From Ixodes scapularis (taxonomy: Eukaryota > Arthropoda > Arachnida > Ixodida > Ixodidae), in contig NW_024609846.1 of the NCBI RefSeq assembly GCF_016920785.2, positions 109,544,831-109,608,830 of the forward strand: a stretch of DNA of 64,000 nucleotides, written 5' to 3'. The position numbers and the translations under genes were made by a program. Numbering within the stretch: position 1 is the first letter of the stretch; every line of letters starts with the position of its first letter. A model generated the notes under the pieces. That model did no database searches, was not told the DNA's origin, and saw only the letters and a program-made list of their open reading frames with translations. Below are positions 20,706 through 32,585 of the stretch, piece by piece.

Positions 20706-22166
20706 CCTTTGTCGTGAGGAAATAAGGTGAACTCTGCAGTAGAAAATCTTATCCAAAAACACTAAACGCAAAATTTGAAAGAAAAAAAAAAGAGGGCCGC
20801 GATGTGCAAATGAGCATATATTTAAGTTCGCCTGGCAGAAGTTCGGACGCTTTATGTTGAAAACTAACGGCGGTGCATTTGTACTTCAAAACGATGTTTG
20901 CCTATTCTTTCCAATGGTATTCATTGTCCCGCGAGCCTTAAGATAGACACTGAGCATCAATCTTAATGACATTTGGCACACGGTTTGGGGCTATACCCAT
21001 TTATAACTGCTACAAGTTTCAGATGAAAAAACCTAGCAGTTATCGTAGAAATTGATCGGGAATTTACTCCCATGAAGCTATCTCGAAATAAATATACCTC
21101 TCAATATAACATGGAAATAAAAAAAATGACACAATATGCAAAGAAAGCACTCTTTACCTAGACCTCTTAAAAATTTGAACCAAATCGATCCAACATTAAA
21201 CTCTGTTCGTTTGTACGACCAAACCATGTACGGTCAAAAACGTCATCTCACACATGTTCCCAGCGAGCACATTACTAATAGACTCATATATTTTTAATAT
21301 CAAGATGAAGACTGATTTCCTATTCTATATATTTGCATGTAATAACTATTCTTAAAAAGCAACCAAGTGTACGAATTGCGATTCAAACACCTGCTTTTAT
21401 TGTCATTTTTTCATGGCAACTATAAAAAGCCCCTGAAGAGAAAAAAATAGAAATTAGAGAAAAGATGCAAGCGAGCTGGTGAACCTTTACATTGTAAAAC
21501 CCGAGACGTAGGACAAAAGAACAAAAAAAAAAAAAGGGACAACACAGACACAGGTGTCTGTGTTGTCCCCTTTTATATTCTTTTGTGCTATGCCTCGGGT
21601 GTTACAATGTAGAAAAAAAAAATGTTTTTTTTTAACAGTCTGGTTGACACCCGCGTGTCTAAAAATTAAATTTACGCGAAAAAAAAAAAAAAACTAATAT
21701 TGCAGAGAAAGCAACGCTCGGTCACGGAGTTTGCTTCGGACGTAACTTCTATCATTTATTCCTGCTTTCTCCTTCTAGAAAGTGCGTGTTCATACTCGCC
21801 CCGAGCGCGCGACGTTCGAGCTTTCTTTGCCGAATTTTCGAGATAGTGACGCAGTCTAGATAAGAGGCCCCCCGCGACCTTGTCGAGTCAATTTTCGGCG
21901 TCCGAATTGGGCGTTGCTACTGAGCTGCGTCCGCTGTCGTGTTGAAGCACGCTGTATTGTTCCTGCTGTCACATCTAGCGCCGGAAACCTCGCCGTTACG
22001 AGCGTCGACTTTCAGCCTTTTTTCTGGGGCCTTCTGGGCGACGCCAAACCTCGCTTGGTCTACCGCAAGCAAGTGCCGCGGGGGGCTCGTGCAGAGCCAA
22101 TGCCTGCCCCTTGCCGAGGACGGAAGCTCTTCCAGCCAACCCTCATCCCAAGTTGACAGGCCCAGA
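20662..22166. other. AT microsatellite and gene-free stretch
   Basis: An AT run at 20662-20702 closes the gypsy insertion. Beyond it I see only AT-rich sequence and one foldback (listed). No domain-bearing frame. Confidence 0.5.
21489..21610. repeat. Foldback with arms of about 57 bp
   Basis: ACATTGTAAAACCCGAGAC near 21489 pairs with GCCTCGGGTGTTACAATGT ending 21610, and GGGACAACACAGACAC with GTGTCTGTGTTGTCCCC at the centre. Mismatches and A/T-run length differences lie between. Likely a small MITE. Confidence 0.75.
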
Positions 22167-22520
22167 TACACTCTTAAAAAGGAGTCGTGAAATTTACGAG
22201 GAAAGTTTCGGCAGCTCTATATCCGAACATTTCTCGTCAAAATAACGTACAATCATTTTATTAAATTATTTGATTAAAAAAAATGAGGCACCGCATTCTT
22301 AGTTTGCGAGCATAGACGTGAAAATGACGATTGAATCGTTTCCGAATCTTCCCTCGTGAAAATAACGTACTGCCGTTTTTATAAATTAACTAGGAAAGTC
22401 GTCATTTTGACTTGCGGTTATGTACGTGAAAATTACGAGTAAATATTTGGCAGCTCTATTTTCAAACACTCGTCGTGAAAATGATGTACCAGCGTCTTCT
22501 GAAACTGTGTGAGAAATGCC
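22167..22520 (+). repeat. Degenerate tandem repeat of about 115-130 bp units
   Basis: Begins TACACTCTTAAAAAGG. The words CGTGAAAATNACG and AATAACGTAC recur at 22186, 22317 and 22429, with GGCAGCTCTAT shared by the first and third units. Three diverged units can be made out. Confidence 0.6.
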
Positions 22521-24045
22521 ATAGAGAAAAGGTGCACTGCATTTGTCAACTGTAAGTATGTATGTGTAGCATACAAATGTTATGATCAGTGTTGTTCACG
22601 TAATTAATAAGACAAAAACTGAAATATTACTTATCACTTTATTTAAGTTTCCGAGCCTGCCTCACTGTACACTCTCCTTGGTGATGATGGTGTGCCATTA
22701 CATCCTGCGTAAAAAGAGAAGAGAAAATCACAATATAACGTCACATAACTCGCTCAAAGGACCACTATGGGAGGAAGGCAAGAGGGATAGTAACAGCTTC
22801 ATACTGACACAAGGGTGAGGAAAATCGGACGATAGCATTTCTGAAGGTCTGATATGTCAGACATTGGTGGTGTGCTTTCTTTGCATGCCCAGGGCTATGC
22901 TACAGGTAATAGTGTTCATTGCAGGGTACAACATTTATTACCTCAAACTTTAGGCATCATAAAGAAAATGTTTGAAAACAGTAGCCTTTTTCAGATTCCA
23001 AACAATAGCCTTTTCCAGATTCAAGGATGCAGCTGCTACATTTGAAGCACATATGGATTGATGAAGGCCACAAGCGAAAATATCCGAAAATGGCCATTTT
23101 TCAGGGCTGTGCGAATATTAAAATTTTCTTTTAGAAGTTTAGTGTACTACGGTATTTGATATTGGTTTCGACATTAATCGTACTACTGTAAACGACTTAA
23201 TTTTTGCAAAGGTTTAGTTTTTGCGAGTTTATCGAAATTGCTTAAAATTGGCCATGCAAATAAGTAAATCCATGGATACAAATACATTGAACATTACTCC
23301 CGATTGCAAAATTTCATACCCGCCAAAGTATTTCCAAAACTGAATCTTCACAAAATGTATGAAATATCGAGCTCGCGAAAATAAAGTCGTTTACGCCGTT
23401 CTAATTTTTAAAACGCTCGTAAAGTCGCCATTGCAATGAATTTGCTTTGTTCAGTGTGCTTCTCCGCATGCGGCAGTGCGCTGTGGAGAAGCGACACCCA
23501 TGGAGCAGACTCCACAATTGCATTAATCGCGCTAACACCCAACACCACCTAGAATAATCCAAGCCTCGGCATCGGCTCCTCTCCCTTCATGAAACGACAT
23601 CAGAGTCGGATTGCGCTAACTTGGCTATTGGGCTGGAGTCCGACCTTCGACGCGCTGAAGGGACACGAGCCGCGGCCGAACGCTGATGCAGCACTCGTGC
23701 CCAATCTCAGGCCTCGATCGATCTGGCTGTGATGACGGTGCGGAGGCCTTCTGCTTATCTAGGTGGTGTTGTAAGACCCCGCAAGAATCTCGCTTCGCGC
23801 GTAGTGTAGACAGCCGAGTGCAGCTCTAGCCTCCAACGTAATAAGGAGAAACTAGCGCCATAAGGCGCCAGTGGCAGAAAACGAACATACGCACGGTGTG
23901 AGACGAAAATATCTCGATTTACAAAGACGGCCGGATGGCGCCACCACTGTCGTTGGCGTGAGCGTGCGTGCACCGTGTACCCTCCTCGACTCCTCCTCCC
24001 CCCCCCCCCCCTCTTTTTTTTCTTTTGCCGCGCATGTTTTACGTT
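22521..24045. other. No supported gene
   Basis: Short frames only, none with a motif. Sequence around 23100-23420 is AT-rich; 23600-23990 is GC-richer and may be repeat derived. Confidence 0.4.
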
Positions 24046-24102
24046 TGCTGGACCAGTGCCGTGCTGGCCGCTCCAAGCGGCCAGCACGGCACCGGTCCAG
24101 CA
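24046..24102. repeat. Strong GC-rich hairpin, 25-bp arms with one mismatch
   Basis: The arm 24046-24070 (TGCTGGACCAGTGCCGTGCT...) pairs with 24078-24102 with one mismatch; the stem can extend two pairs into the 7-base loop. Such stability is unusual in the local context. Could be a MITE core or a structured RNA. Confidence 0.8.
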
Positions 24103-24902
24103 GACGAGTTGCGGTGCGCTTCGCGTGATATTACCAGGGCAATAAAACAGAAGCAGCACGTTCATTTAAATATATTTTTTTACTGGACACAATTCAAATG
24201 ATTTGGGGTATTTTAACCAAGTATTTACAAACTCCGTCGGCAGTCCACCACCCTAGAAGGGAAACAAGAACTATAGTAGGCAGTAAACGCAGTAAACGTT
24301 GTCAAATATGTAAAACGAAATTAATATTTAATGTACAAACTAACAGAACAGCACTTAACATCGAGTTATCTTAATGGCTTTATAAACAACTCCTGCAAAC
24401 AAAAATGCTGATGCCCAAACAAACAAATCAACTCCAAAATTACGCAAAAGACTTGCATTTTAATTTAATTAAGGCAGGGTTGCAGCCGAGCTGCATAAGA
24501 ATAATCGATTAATAAATCATAAACAAACTCGCTAATTGACAACGCAAAGAAGAAAAAAGAAACTAACGTTTTTGAGGGACTATATATCTGACTGTGGGTG
24601 CTTTTAGGCACTCTATATCCTAAGATATAAACACGAAGCTGTCAAATTAACTGAAGATTGCTCTGACAGCAACTCACGTGGAGGAACCAGTCCTTGCAGC
24701 AACGGATTCGTAACAAGAACGGTGGGGCACGCTTTTTTCCGCAAACGAATCATCCTACAGCCTGCAAACACGGTAGCGCCGGCGTGCTCGCTGCACAAAC
24801 GACGCTGGCGCAGCTTGCTCATCGGTAGGCTTCCGAAGTCCTGGCGATTTGTATTCCGAAGTTAACAGAATTTTGAAAAAAAGGCCGCGAGAGTTATGAG
24901 GA

Positions 24903-25100
24903 TGTCTTCTTCACTGCGTGTTCGTGGGACTCTGCGGACATTAGTAAAGTGGACAACCGTCACAGTATGTGGACTAATTGGCCAAAATCTGTTACCTTTG
25001 TAACTAATGGCTTTATGGGCCATGTTGCAAGTGCAGTTTTAAAAGCCAGTCAATATTAAAGGCTATCCCGACTTAAACAATTCACGAAAAGCCAAGCGGC
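24903..25100 (+). repeat. Dispersed repeat, copy A
   Basis: TCTTCACTG, ACATTAG.TAAGTG, CTAA..CCAAAAT.TGTTA, ATGGG.CATG.TGCAA.TGCA.TTTTAAA and ACAATT...TGAAAAGC appear in the same order at 28125-28320. The two copies are old and diverged. A related block is seen inside the element at 4924-5530. Confidence 0.6.
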
Positions 25101-26944
25101 TTTGAGATATTCATTGTAATAAGCAAAGCGTCCAGTTTGGTAATGAAATTGTATTCTATTTCGGCAATAAATCAACGGACTACTACTTGGTTCGCCTTTG
25201 GCTTCATACTGAGAATAATAGGCATGTGCGAATCATGGATTTTGTGCTTAAAGTGGATTATGACTTGGGCCTATTAACTTTTCAGTTGAATATCACAGTG
25301 TCTGCGCCTCTCTCCGAGCCTGTTACTTAGTGCCGTCACGCTAGCCTCAGCCATCCTGACAGTGTTGGTATCACTTGTTTAGCTGTAGGCTGCTTTGGTT
25401 ACTTTAGTACATATGTTTTCAAAATGCAGTAATATGTCAGTGAAAGAGCATGATTCTGCACGAATAGTAACTTTAGGTATGGTACAAAAAGATACCTAAT
25501 ATCAAGGGCAAATAGTCATCCACTGAAATAAAGTTAGAAGTGAATGACTTTCATTACCAAACAATGTTTTGTTAAAATTCTCAAAGATCTGCTTAAACAG
25601 CGCAGCTCTAATCGAGGCAGCAAGCAAACCTTGTCATTTATTTATGCTTTGTCAGCAGAATGTTGCATGGGCACCGATTTATAAGCATACATAATCAGCA
25701 TGAGGGCAATAAATATACTTTTTAAATGAAAATCTAATTGATCTCGTTGTCATCCTGCCACTGCAAAAGCTCGGTTAGTTCTGATCCAAGTTATTTAGTG
25801 GCTCTGGCTGTGATCAGGTCAAGGCCCACATAGAGGTTGTAGGTAAATATAGGATTTGAGGGTCTTCTCGCCATGCTCATCGTTAAATTTCAAATTAGCA
25901 ATTTTGCAGCAATGTCGTGACATAGCTTGTTAGGACATTGCAGCCTAATACGTATTCTTTATAACGAAATAGCTACAGTGTTATTTGTTTCCTAAATTTT
26001 ACCACGAGGGAAGCACCGACATCCATCAGATGCATAAACATTCACCCAACCATGTTTACATTTTTTTTTCTCTTAATTCCTCTTGTGTACGTGTGAACGT
26101 CTCCACTCTGGGGGTGTGCTTTTTCCATCAAAGTATGAGTTTGCACCAGCCGAATGCAGCTAGCAGAGTTCCCGGTTGGGCCAATAGGAGCGCCGCCTCG
26201 CTGGCTTCCCTCTCGTATGTCCATCCAAAGAGCAGATTCGTTGGTCTACCCAACTGTCTCACACCAGACTGTTTTGCCGCTGCGCTTTTGAGCGCTGGTG
26301 TCGTGTATATCATCTTCGCTACCGAAACCGAAGCACTCTGGGCCCTTCCGACCAATCACCAACTTTCAGTGTGAGGGCACAAACAACCGCCTTTTTCTTT
26401 TCTTTTTGTTTGTTCTCGACACTTCAAGCTTTCAAACCGTTCCGCGCGTCTTGAAACCGAAAGTGTAGATTTTACGGAGTACGAATCGCTGCGTGTCTGC
26501 GCACAGAATATTATTAGAGGAATTTGAGACGTCTCTAGTGTGACAGAGAGTCTGCCCAGTCTCTTGTGTGCCTCATGACGGCGTATTACGGAGTCTACTG
26601 CGCGCCGAAGTGGTGTAACAGTTCTTAAAAACAAAAACTCGGCGTGCTCATTTTTGAAACTAGAATTGAAACATATCCCATAAAACCATTAATTAAAAAC
26701 ATTATTAAAAATTTGTTTGTTTATTAGTTTTAATTAACATACTGCGATGGTTATCCCCTTATTCAATGCCCCTCCGAGCACCATAAACACACAGCGAAGG
26801 AATCATTTAAGTAACGCTCGTGCCAGTCTTTTTAAATTTCGTTCGTTTCAAAATAGACAGCTTTGTATATTTGTATGTATAAATAATGGGTGCATGCGCA
26901 TATAGCCGTGCGCTATCTCACTATAGGGGTCCACGTTTTTCTTA
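25101..26944. other. No supported gene
   Basis: The longest frames (around 25985-26374) show no recognisable domain and have overlapping frames on the other strand. I see nothing further. Confidence 0.4.
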
Positions 26945-27870
26945 GGTAAAACTAGAGAAGGCCAGTTTTACGTAAACCCCAGCATGGCATGTACCAAGGA
27001 CCGCCAAAAATGATTGCTCACTTCATAGAACATTCTATGCAACATGAAGAGAGCGGCTTCCAGTCTTTGACGGTGGGTCTACCCGCTTGGTGCAGCTGGG
27101 ACCTGCAAGAAAGTTAATGCAGCTTGCCATATACCAGAAAGTAACTAATACAAGGCCAGTATTGCATGAAACCCCAGGACGGCATGTACCAAGGACCACC
27201 AGAAATGATTGCTCGCCTCATAGAACACTCTGTGCGGCTTGAAGAGAGCGGCTTGCGGTCTTTGACGGTGGGTCTACCGGCTTGGTGCAGCTGGGACCTG
27301 CAAGAAAGTTAATGCAGCTTGCCATATATTAGAAAGTAACAAATACAAGGCCAGTATTACATGAAACCCCAGGACGGCATGTACCAAGGACCACCAGAAA
27401 TGATTGCTCGCCTCATAGAACACTCTGTGCGGCTTGAAGAGAGCGGCTTGCGATCTTTGAGGGTGGGTCTACCGGCTTGGTGCAGCTGGGACCTGCAATA
27501 AATTTAGGGCAGCTTGCCATATACAACAAAGTAACAAAGACAAGGCCAGTAATACATAAACCTACAGCACGACATGTCCCAAGGATTCCTATAAATGCGT
27601 GCTCACCTCATAAAGCACTTCATGCGACTTGACGAGAGCGGCTTGCAACCTGAGGGCGAGTGCACCTACTTGGTGCAACTGGATCCTGCCATAAATTTAA
27701 TACAGCTTGCGTTATACCACAAGGTTACAAAGACAAGACTAGTATTACATAAGCCTCCAGCATGACATATCCCAAGGACCAGTAGAAACGCTTGCTGAAC
27801 TCATAGAACTCCCCATGCTGCTTGAAGAGAGCGGCTGGCAATCTTTGGATAGAACTTATGGGTTCATTTC
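26945..27870 (+). repeat. Tandem satellite, five copies of a 195-bp unit
   Basis: The anchor (G/A)(G/A)CATGTACCAAGGAC occurs at 26986, 27181, 27376, 27571 and about 27764, spacing 195, 195, 195 and 193. Each unit also has AGAGCGGCTT, GGTGCAGCTGGGACCTGCA and CTTGCCATATA. Units 2 and 3 are nearly identical; units 4 and 5 are increasingly diverged, so the array appears to have grown by recent duplication at its 5' half. No frame stays open across units. Confidence 0.92.
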
Positions 27871-28124
27871 ACTTCCTTGATGAGCCTGAGCACTTTCGGA
27901 GGAATATCGCCCTTTGCGGTATGAAGTGATGGACCCCTGGTAGCTCTTTCGGGATTTATTCGGCCAAAGTGCCTATAACAAAAATATAACAACGGGGTCA
28001 CACATTGCAGTAGCCAGCAATCCCACAACAATATCTTGATAGAAGTAGAGTAGGAAAAGGGGATGACGGTGCTAGTGGAGCAGGTTATTGCTCACTACTA
28101 TGGTAGCCAATATTATGTGGGTGC

Positions 28125-28320
28125 CATCTTCACTGTATAACTGTGTGATTCGGCAAACATTAGATAAGTGAATAAATATAAAATTACGTTTACTAACCAA
28201 AATTTGTTAATTACCCTCTTAATTATTTGTATAATGGGTCATGCTGCAATTGCAATTTTAAACGGAGACATTATTAAGGACTAACCTAAATAAAACAATT
28301 TTGTGAAAAGCGGGTTGCGA
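28125..28320 (+). repeat. Dispersed repeat, copy B
   Basis: Diverged copy of the repeat at 24903-25100, same orientation. It ends near AAAAGCGGGTTGCG, where the I-group LINE region starts. Confidence 0.6.
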
Positions 28321-28629
28321 CGGTCGATCCACGCGCGTTGCCTTCGCTTCGACGCGCGCCCCCGATGGCCTTCGCGACGTCACGAGAAGAGCGCTACAGC
28401 CTTATTTCTAGGAGGTGTTGGGTACGGCCGCACGGCGCGGAGCAAAACAACAGAGATGGGAAAGAGCAGGCGGCATGTTGCAACAACGCACCAACACCGC
28501 CATTCTGCGAGAGAGGAGGGTCGAGAGAGAGCTGCGCGGCGGGGCATTCAACTCCTCGCCATCTGCGCATGCTTGCACTCCTGGGATTTCGGCTTTTCTG
28601 GAAGGTTTGGCTCTCGCGCCAAATAAATA

Positions 28630-29747
28630 ATGAGGGCATCCTCGTATTTTGAAATAATGAGCGTGCCCGTCTTTTTTGTCGAGGGAAAGACACGTAAAAT
28701 TGACGTCGATTTTTACAGTGTACCGTACCTGGAGTCGGAGCCCCTGCCGTCGGGGATTCATCCGCCTTCCCGACAAGCCCACGAATCTTCGGAGGAGGAC
28801 TCTACCTTCAAGGACGGCATCTCCGATATGGACAACTCTGAAGGGTCTCAAGATTGTACAGAATCGCGAGGCAAGAAGCGCCGACGGAAAAGTGGCGGCT
28901 CGGTACGTCTCCGGATATACTAGCCACAGGCAACTAGACGAGGGTTTCGCCGTTTTCTTCGCGCCCACCAACTCCGACTCGGTTGCGTCGTTCAGTCCAT
29001 CCAAGTTTACGGAATACGTCGAATGTGCATCGCCAGGTGCCGTCAAAGAAGTCCGCGTCAACAAGGCAAGGAACTTAATCGTGGTGGAAGCACGGACACC
29101 CAAGCTCAGTGGAGTATTCCTGGACCTCAAGGTACTCTGCACCACTCCTGTCTGTGCATTTATCCCCAGTCCCCCGAACAGCTGCAGCGGGCTGATCAGG
29201 GACGTGGAACTCGGCCTTTCTGACGCTGACATCCGGAACCAGATACAGGCTCCAGTCAAGATCTGGGACGTGCGGCGACTTGGAGAAAAGTCGAAACTTG
29301 TGAAGATTGTCTTCCTCGGAAAGACGCGGCCCGACTCCCTCCTCTATATGAACTAGTTCGAACTCCAGTCCTGCCTTTCAAGGTAAAAGCCCTGCTCGGT
29401 GCCTCCGTTACGTGTCGCCGGTGCCTCCGTTAGTGTCGCCGGTGCTTCCGTTACGGCCATATATCCGCAGTCTGCAATCGTCCCCAGGCATGCGCACGAT
29501 GCGGCGCCTCACACGACGGCGCCTCACACGACGGCGGCTGCGAATCCTCCGAGCCAAAGTGCATCAACTGTCGTCAGAGCCACGAGGCCACGTCCCCGTC
29601 CTGCTCAACCCGATGTCGAGAGGTTGCCATTGCGCGTTACCGCTCAGAAAACAACGCAACGTTCCGGGATGCTCGCGAAACACTCCGCAACTCCTCGTCA
29701 GCCAAGCCATACAAGAAGTCACGCAGTGCGCAGGGTAGCAAGCACCC
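28630..29747 (+). pseudogene. LINE ORF1, N-terminal and zinc-knuckle part
   Basis: ATG at 28630 begins a frame ending near SRGKKRRRKSGGS, then a shift leads to a segment FAVFFAPTNSDSVASFSPSK...VWDVRRLG-type sequence (seen as KIWDVRRLGEKSKLVKIVF at about 29260-29310), an RRM-like region of such ORF1 proteins. A further shift precedes Cys-rich knuckles: CRRCFRYGHISAVC at 29434 (C-X2-C-X4-H-X4-C), CARCGASHDG... and CINCRQSHEATSPSC. Short local tandem expansions (GGTGCCTCCGTTA three times at 29399-29450, SHDGA twice) disturb the frame. The protein would bind element RNA. The frame is cut at 29747 by the LTR insertion. Confidence 0.78.
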
Positions 29748-30165
29748 TGTAAGGATCAGAGCGTATGTTTTCCTTAATTAGTATTGTTTTGTCTTTCACC
29801 GCTTGCCAGCATTGCCGAGAGGGTCACCTCTTCGAGGGGAGGGGGTGCTGGCGGTGCGCGGGAGCGAGCAAATGGCCCCTCCGCGAGCGCGCGCGGCGCC
29901 GCCGCGCGGAAGGAATGTGTCCCCTTGGGGGACGTAGGCGGACCCCCGGAGGAGCGGGGTCTGGGGAGTTGGAGCGGGAGAGGCCCCGGAGTCGGTCGCG
30001 GACGTGTGTCGTCCGCTGGCCCTTTGTTCTTTGTTAATAAATGTATAGTTAAAAAGCATCAAATCGTCGTCGCTGCCACTGCCTCGCCATCGAAGTCACC
30101 AGCCGCGATCGGGGAGAGGATCTTCGACAGCTGACGTCTCTCCCCACCACAACTAGAACCTTACT
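29748..30165 (+). repeat. 5' LTR of the gag-only element
   Basis: 418 bp, TGTAAGGATCAGAGCG to CCTTACT. Contains an AATAAA polyadenylation signal at about 30036. Short open frames inside it recur identically in the 3' LTR and are not genes. Confidence 0.92.
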
Positions 30166-30185
30166 GGCGCAGTCGACAGGATCGC
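30166..30185 (+). promoter_or_regulatory. Primer-binding region of the gag-only element
   Basis: GGCGCAGTCGACAGGATCG immediately follows the LTR; with the last LTR base it reads TGGCGCAGTCGAC, the usual TGG start complementary to a tRNA CCA end. The tRNA is not identified. Confidence 0.65.
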
Positions 30186-30573
30186 GGCTGGACCTGGAAC
30201 CGGTGGCGACGAGCAAGTGGAGGACGGCAGCCATCTTAGGCGCAGCGCAGGCCTCCCGGCCTGCTCCCACCAGCTGCGGGCGTCAGAGAATCCGGGCGCT
30301 GCCTGCTCCCGATCGCCGAGGGTGCGACAACGTGAACTGCGTTGCGGCGGGACATCGTCCGGAGGCCTCCAGGCGCGAGCGAGTGGTGGCGAGGGCGACC
30401 GACTCAAGCTCCAAGCGGTGTAGTGACACCATTGTTCCGGCGGGGGCCCGGAACGACCGAACAGCTCCAAGGTCAGCGTGGGCCTGAGCGGATTGCGGGA
30501 ACGGTTGCTACTTCCGAGTGCTGGACAGTGCCAAGGTTAGTTCTGTGTGAACGAGCTGTGTGGCGAAACCGTA

Positions 30574-31587
30574 ATGGCGGTTCAGCAAAACTCTTGTGTG
30601 GACACGGATTTGGACGATTTGTTAGGATTTTTGAAATTGATGCGCGGTGTAATATCTGAGATGCCGAAGGCGGTGGCGGAATTGCCTCTCTGGTTTGATA
30701 ATATCCAAATCATGTTCAAAATTTACCGGGTTCCAGAAGCACTAGAGGGCAGGTTGCTCTTGCAATTTTTGTCGCGGGATTGCACAATGGAGGCCGCAAG
30801 GCTCATGACGCGGGGCCAGCGTTCATTCAGCGAGCTGAAGAGGCATGTCTTCGAGTACCTGGGTGTGTCCGCTAATCGTCTCCGCGAGCTGTTCGGAGAA
30901 ACTGTCAAACTTCCAGACGAAACATGGTGGTCCGCGTCTGTTCGGGCCAGAACGCTTCTGGAGGCCTACCTGGACAGTAGGAAGGTGAATTCATTCGAGG
31001 AGCTCAAGGACCTTCTGATATCTGATCGCATTAAGGTGATGGCGACAGCAGAGGCGGCAAGGCACGTTGTTCTGACGGAGTGTGGCGATTGGATGAAGCC
31101 GAAGGAGCTTTCCAGGTGCCTGGAACACTTTGACGAGACCAAGCGAATTTGCCTAAAGACCGAACATGCTCCGGAAAAGCCAAAGGTAGCCGAGAAAGCT
31201 GGAGCGAAGCAATCCAGAGACAAGAAGCGACGGAAGTGTTTCGCCTGTAAAGCGGTGGGGCACCTCATCAGTGAGTGTCCGGTGGTCGACCCCAGGAGGG
31301 AGACGAGAACCCTGGACGTTCCCGAGACGAGCGAGGTCGGTGACTTCACTGGACGAAACACCGATCCCGAGGACAGGGCATCTCGGAAGACAAGGTTCAA
31401 GGAGGAGCCGGCACGGCTGCATGGGCAGTTTAGAGCAGCCTTCCACGAGAGGAGTGGCCGCGGGCTCGGAGGTCGGGAGCGAAGGGATTTCAGCCTGTTG
31501 GGAGACCTGTTGTGTGAACTAACGATGGCTATACAGAAGCGGTCGCACCCTGGCCGGCGTGATAGTGTACGTTGGCGAGTGCGCTGA
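30574..31587 (+). CDS. gag: Gag-like protein with CCHC zinc knuckle, intact
   Basis: From the ATG at 30574 (context ACCGTAATGG) the frame is open for 337 codons. Residues about 40-190 form a retroviral-capsid-like helical region: PLWFDNIQIMFKIYRVPEAL, LLLQFLSRDCTMEAARLM and FEELKDLLISDRIK. A zinc knuckle CFACKAVGHLISEC (C-X2-C-X4-H-X4-C) lies at about residues 222-235, and the C-terminus is basic and Arg-rich. No protease motif follows; the frame ends and about 580 bp of U-rich non-coding sequence lead to the 3' LTR. It would build particles and package RNA. An intact gag without pol could be kept by trans-mobilisation, or could be a step toward domestication; the sequence alone does not decide. 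Confidence 0.85.
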   Translation: MAVQQNSCVDTDLDDLLGFLKLMRGVISEMPKAVAELPLWFDNIQIMFKIYRVPEALEGRLLLQFLSRDCTMEAARLMTRGQRSFSELKRHVFEYLGVSANRLRELFGETVKLPDETWWSASVRARTLLEAYLDSRKVNSFEELKDLLISDRIKVMATAEAARHVVLTECGDWMKPKELSRCLEHFDETKRICLKTEHAPEKPKVAEKAGAKQSRDKKRRKCFACKAVGHLISECPVVDPRRETRTLDVPETSEVGDFTGRNTDPEDRASRKTRFKEEPARLHGQFRAAFHERSGRGLGGRERRDFSLLGDLLCELTMAIQKRSHPGRRDSVRWRVR

Positions 31588-32167
31588 GGCACATAAGTCG
31601 CTGTCTGTATAACTTGTTTTCTTTCTTTTTTTTTATTTTTGTATGCGCTGTGAACAGCACTGCATTGATTTCGGCGAGTTTTCGTGCCCGTATGCATGTG
31701 TGAAGCTGATATGCGTGAGGTGTGTTTTCGTTTACTTGATTTTCTCCGTTTTGGCTCATTGGCACTGTTCTTGCTGCTAGGGCAGCGGCTGGCGTCGATC
31801 AATGTTTTGGTGTCGTGCGATTGAGAGTTTTAGTCATTACAATTTTGGAGTCGGGCTTTCGACAGTTTTGATAATTACTGGCCGTTATTTCTATTGCTGT
31901 CTGCTCGTAGTAGCATGCATCGTTTCGGCGGAGTTGTTGTATTGCTGTGTTCCATTGTGCGGGAACATTTTGCTCTTTGTGGTGACTTGAAAGATTACTT
32001 GAATTTCAGTATGCAAGGGCGAGTTCATCATTTCTGGAGCGCTTTGTAATGTTTTGCTGTGTACAGCTCCAGATTGGCACTTGATTGCCTTAAAACCTTT
32101 CTGATCCTTTTTGGTATTTAATATTGTTTGGAGCATCATAACCCCAAAAATATTCTTAGTGGGGAGG
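31588..32167 (+). other. Non-coding interior of the gag-only element
   Basis: T-rich sequence without a domain-bearing frame, ending in the polypurine tract AGTGGGGAGG at about 32158-32167 beside the 3' LTR. Confidence 0.7.
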
Positions 32168-32585
32168 TGTAAGGATCAGAGCGTATGTTTTCCTTAATTA
32201 GTATTGTTTTGTCTTTCACCGCTTGCCAGCATTGCCGAGAGGGTCACCTCTTCGAGGGGAGGGGGTGCTGGCGGTGCGCGGGAGCGAGCAAATGGCCCCT
32301 CCGCGAGCGCGCGCGGCGCCGCCGCGCGGAAGGAATGTGTCCCCTTGGGGGACGTAGGCGGACCCCCGGAGGAGCGGGGTCTGGGGAGTTGGAGCGGGAG
32401 AGGTCCCGGAGTCGGTCGCGGACGTGTGTCGTCCGCTGGCCCTTTGTTCTTTGTTAATAAATGTATAGTTAAAAAGCATCAAATCGTCGTCGCTGCCACT
32501 GCCTCGCCATCGAAGTCACCAGCCGCGATCGGGGAGAGGATCTTCGACAGCTGACGTCTCTCCCCACCACAACAAGAACTTTACT
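32168..32585 (+). repeat. 3' LTR of the gag-only element
   Basis: 418 bp, nearly identical to the 5' LTR; visible differences are a T for C near 32404 and two changes near the 3' end (AACAAGAACTTTACT against AACTAGAACCTTACT). Confidence 0.92.

Larger units (their letters stand above)
29748..32585 (+). mobile_element. Young gag-only LTR retrotransposon
   Basis: Two 418-bp LTRs start TGTAAGG and differ at about three positions. The element is flanked by a 5-bp target duplication CACCC (29743-29747 and 32586-32590). A GGCGCAGTCGACAGG primer-site block follows the 5' LTR and a polypurine GTGGGGAGG precedes the 3' LTR. The 2.0-kb interior encodes only a Gag with zinc knuckle; protease, RT and integrase are absent. 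Autonomy therefore requires pol in trans. The low LTR divergence makes it one of the youngest insertions here. Confidence 0.92.

Noticed and set aside
26945..27870. CRISPR-like array
   Set aside because: Units are 195 bp with no short-repeat/spacer pattern; a satellite in eukaryotic DNA.
28408..29259. 283-codon minus-strand frame opposite LINE ORF1
   Set aside because: It lies opposite recognisable ORF1 sequence; a GC-driven shadow.
29765..30134. Arg/Gly-rich frames in the 29.8- and 32.2-kb segments
   Set aside because: Identical in both LTRs of the gag-only element; LTR sequence, not genes.
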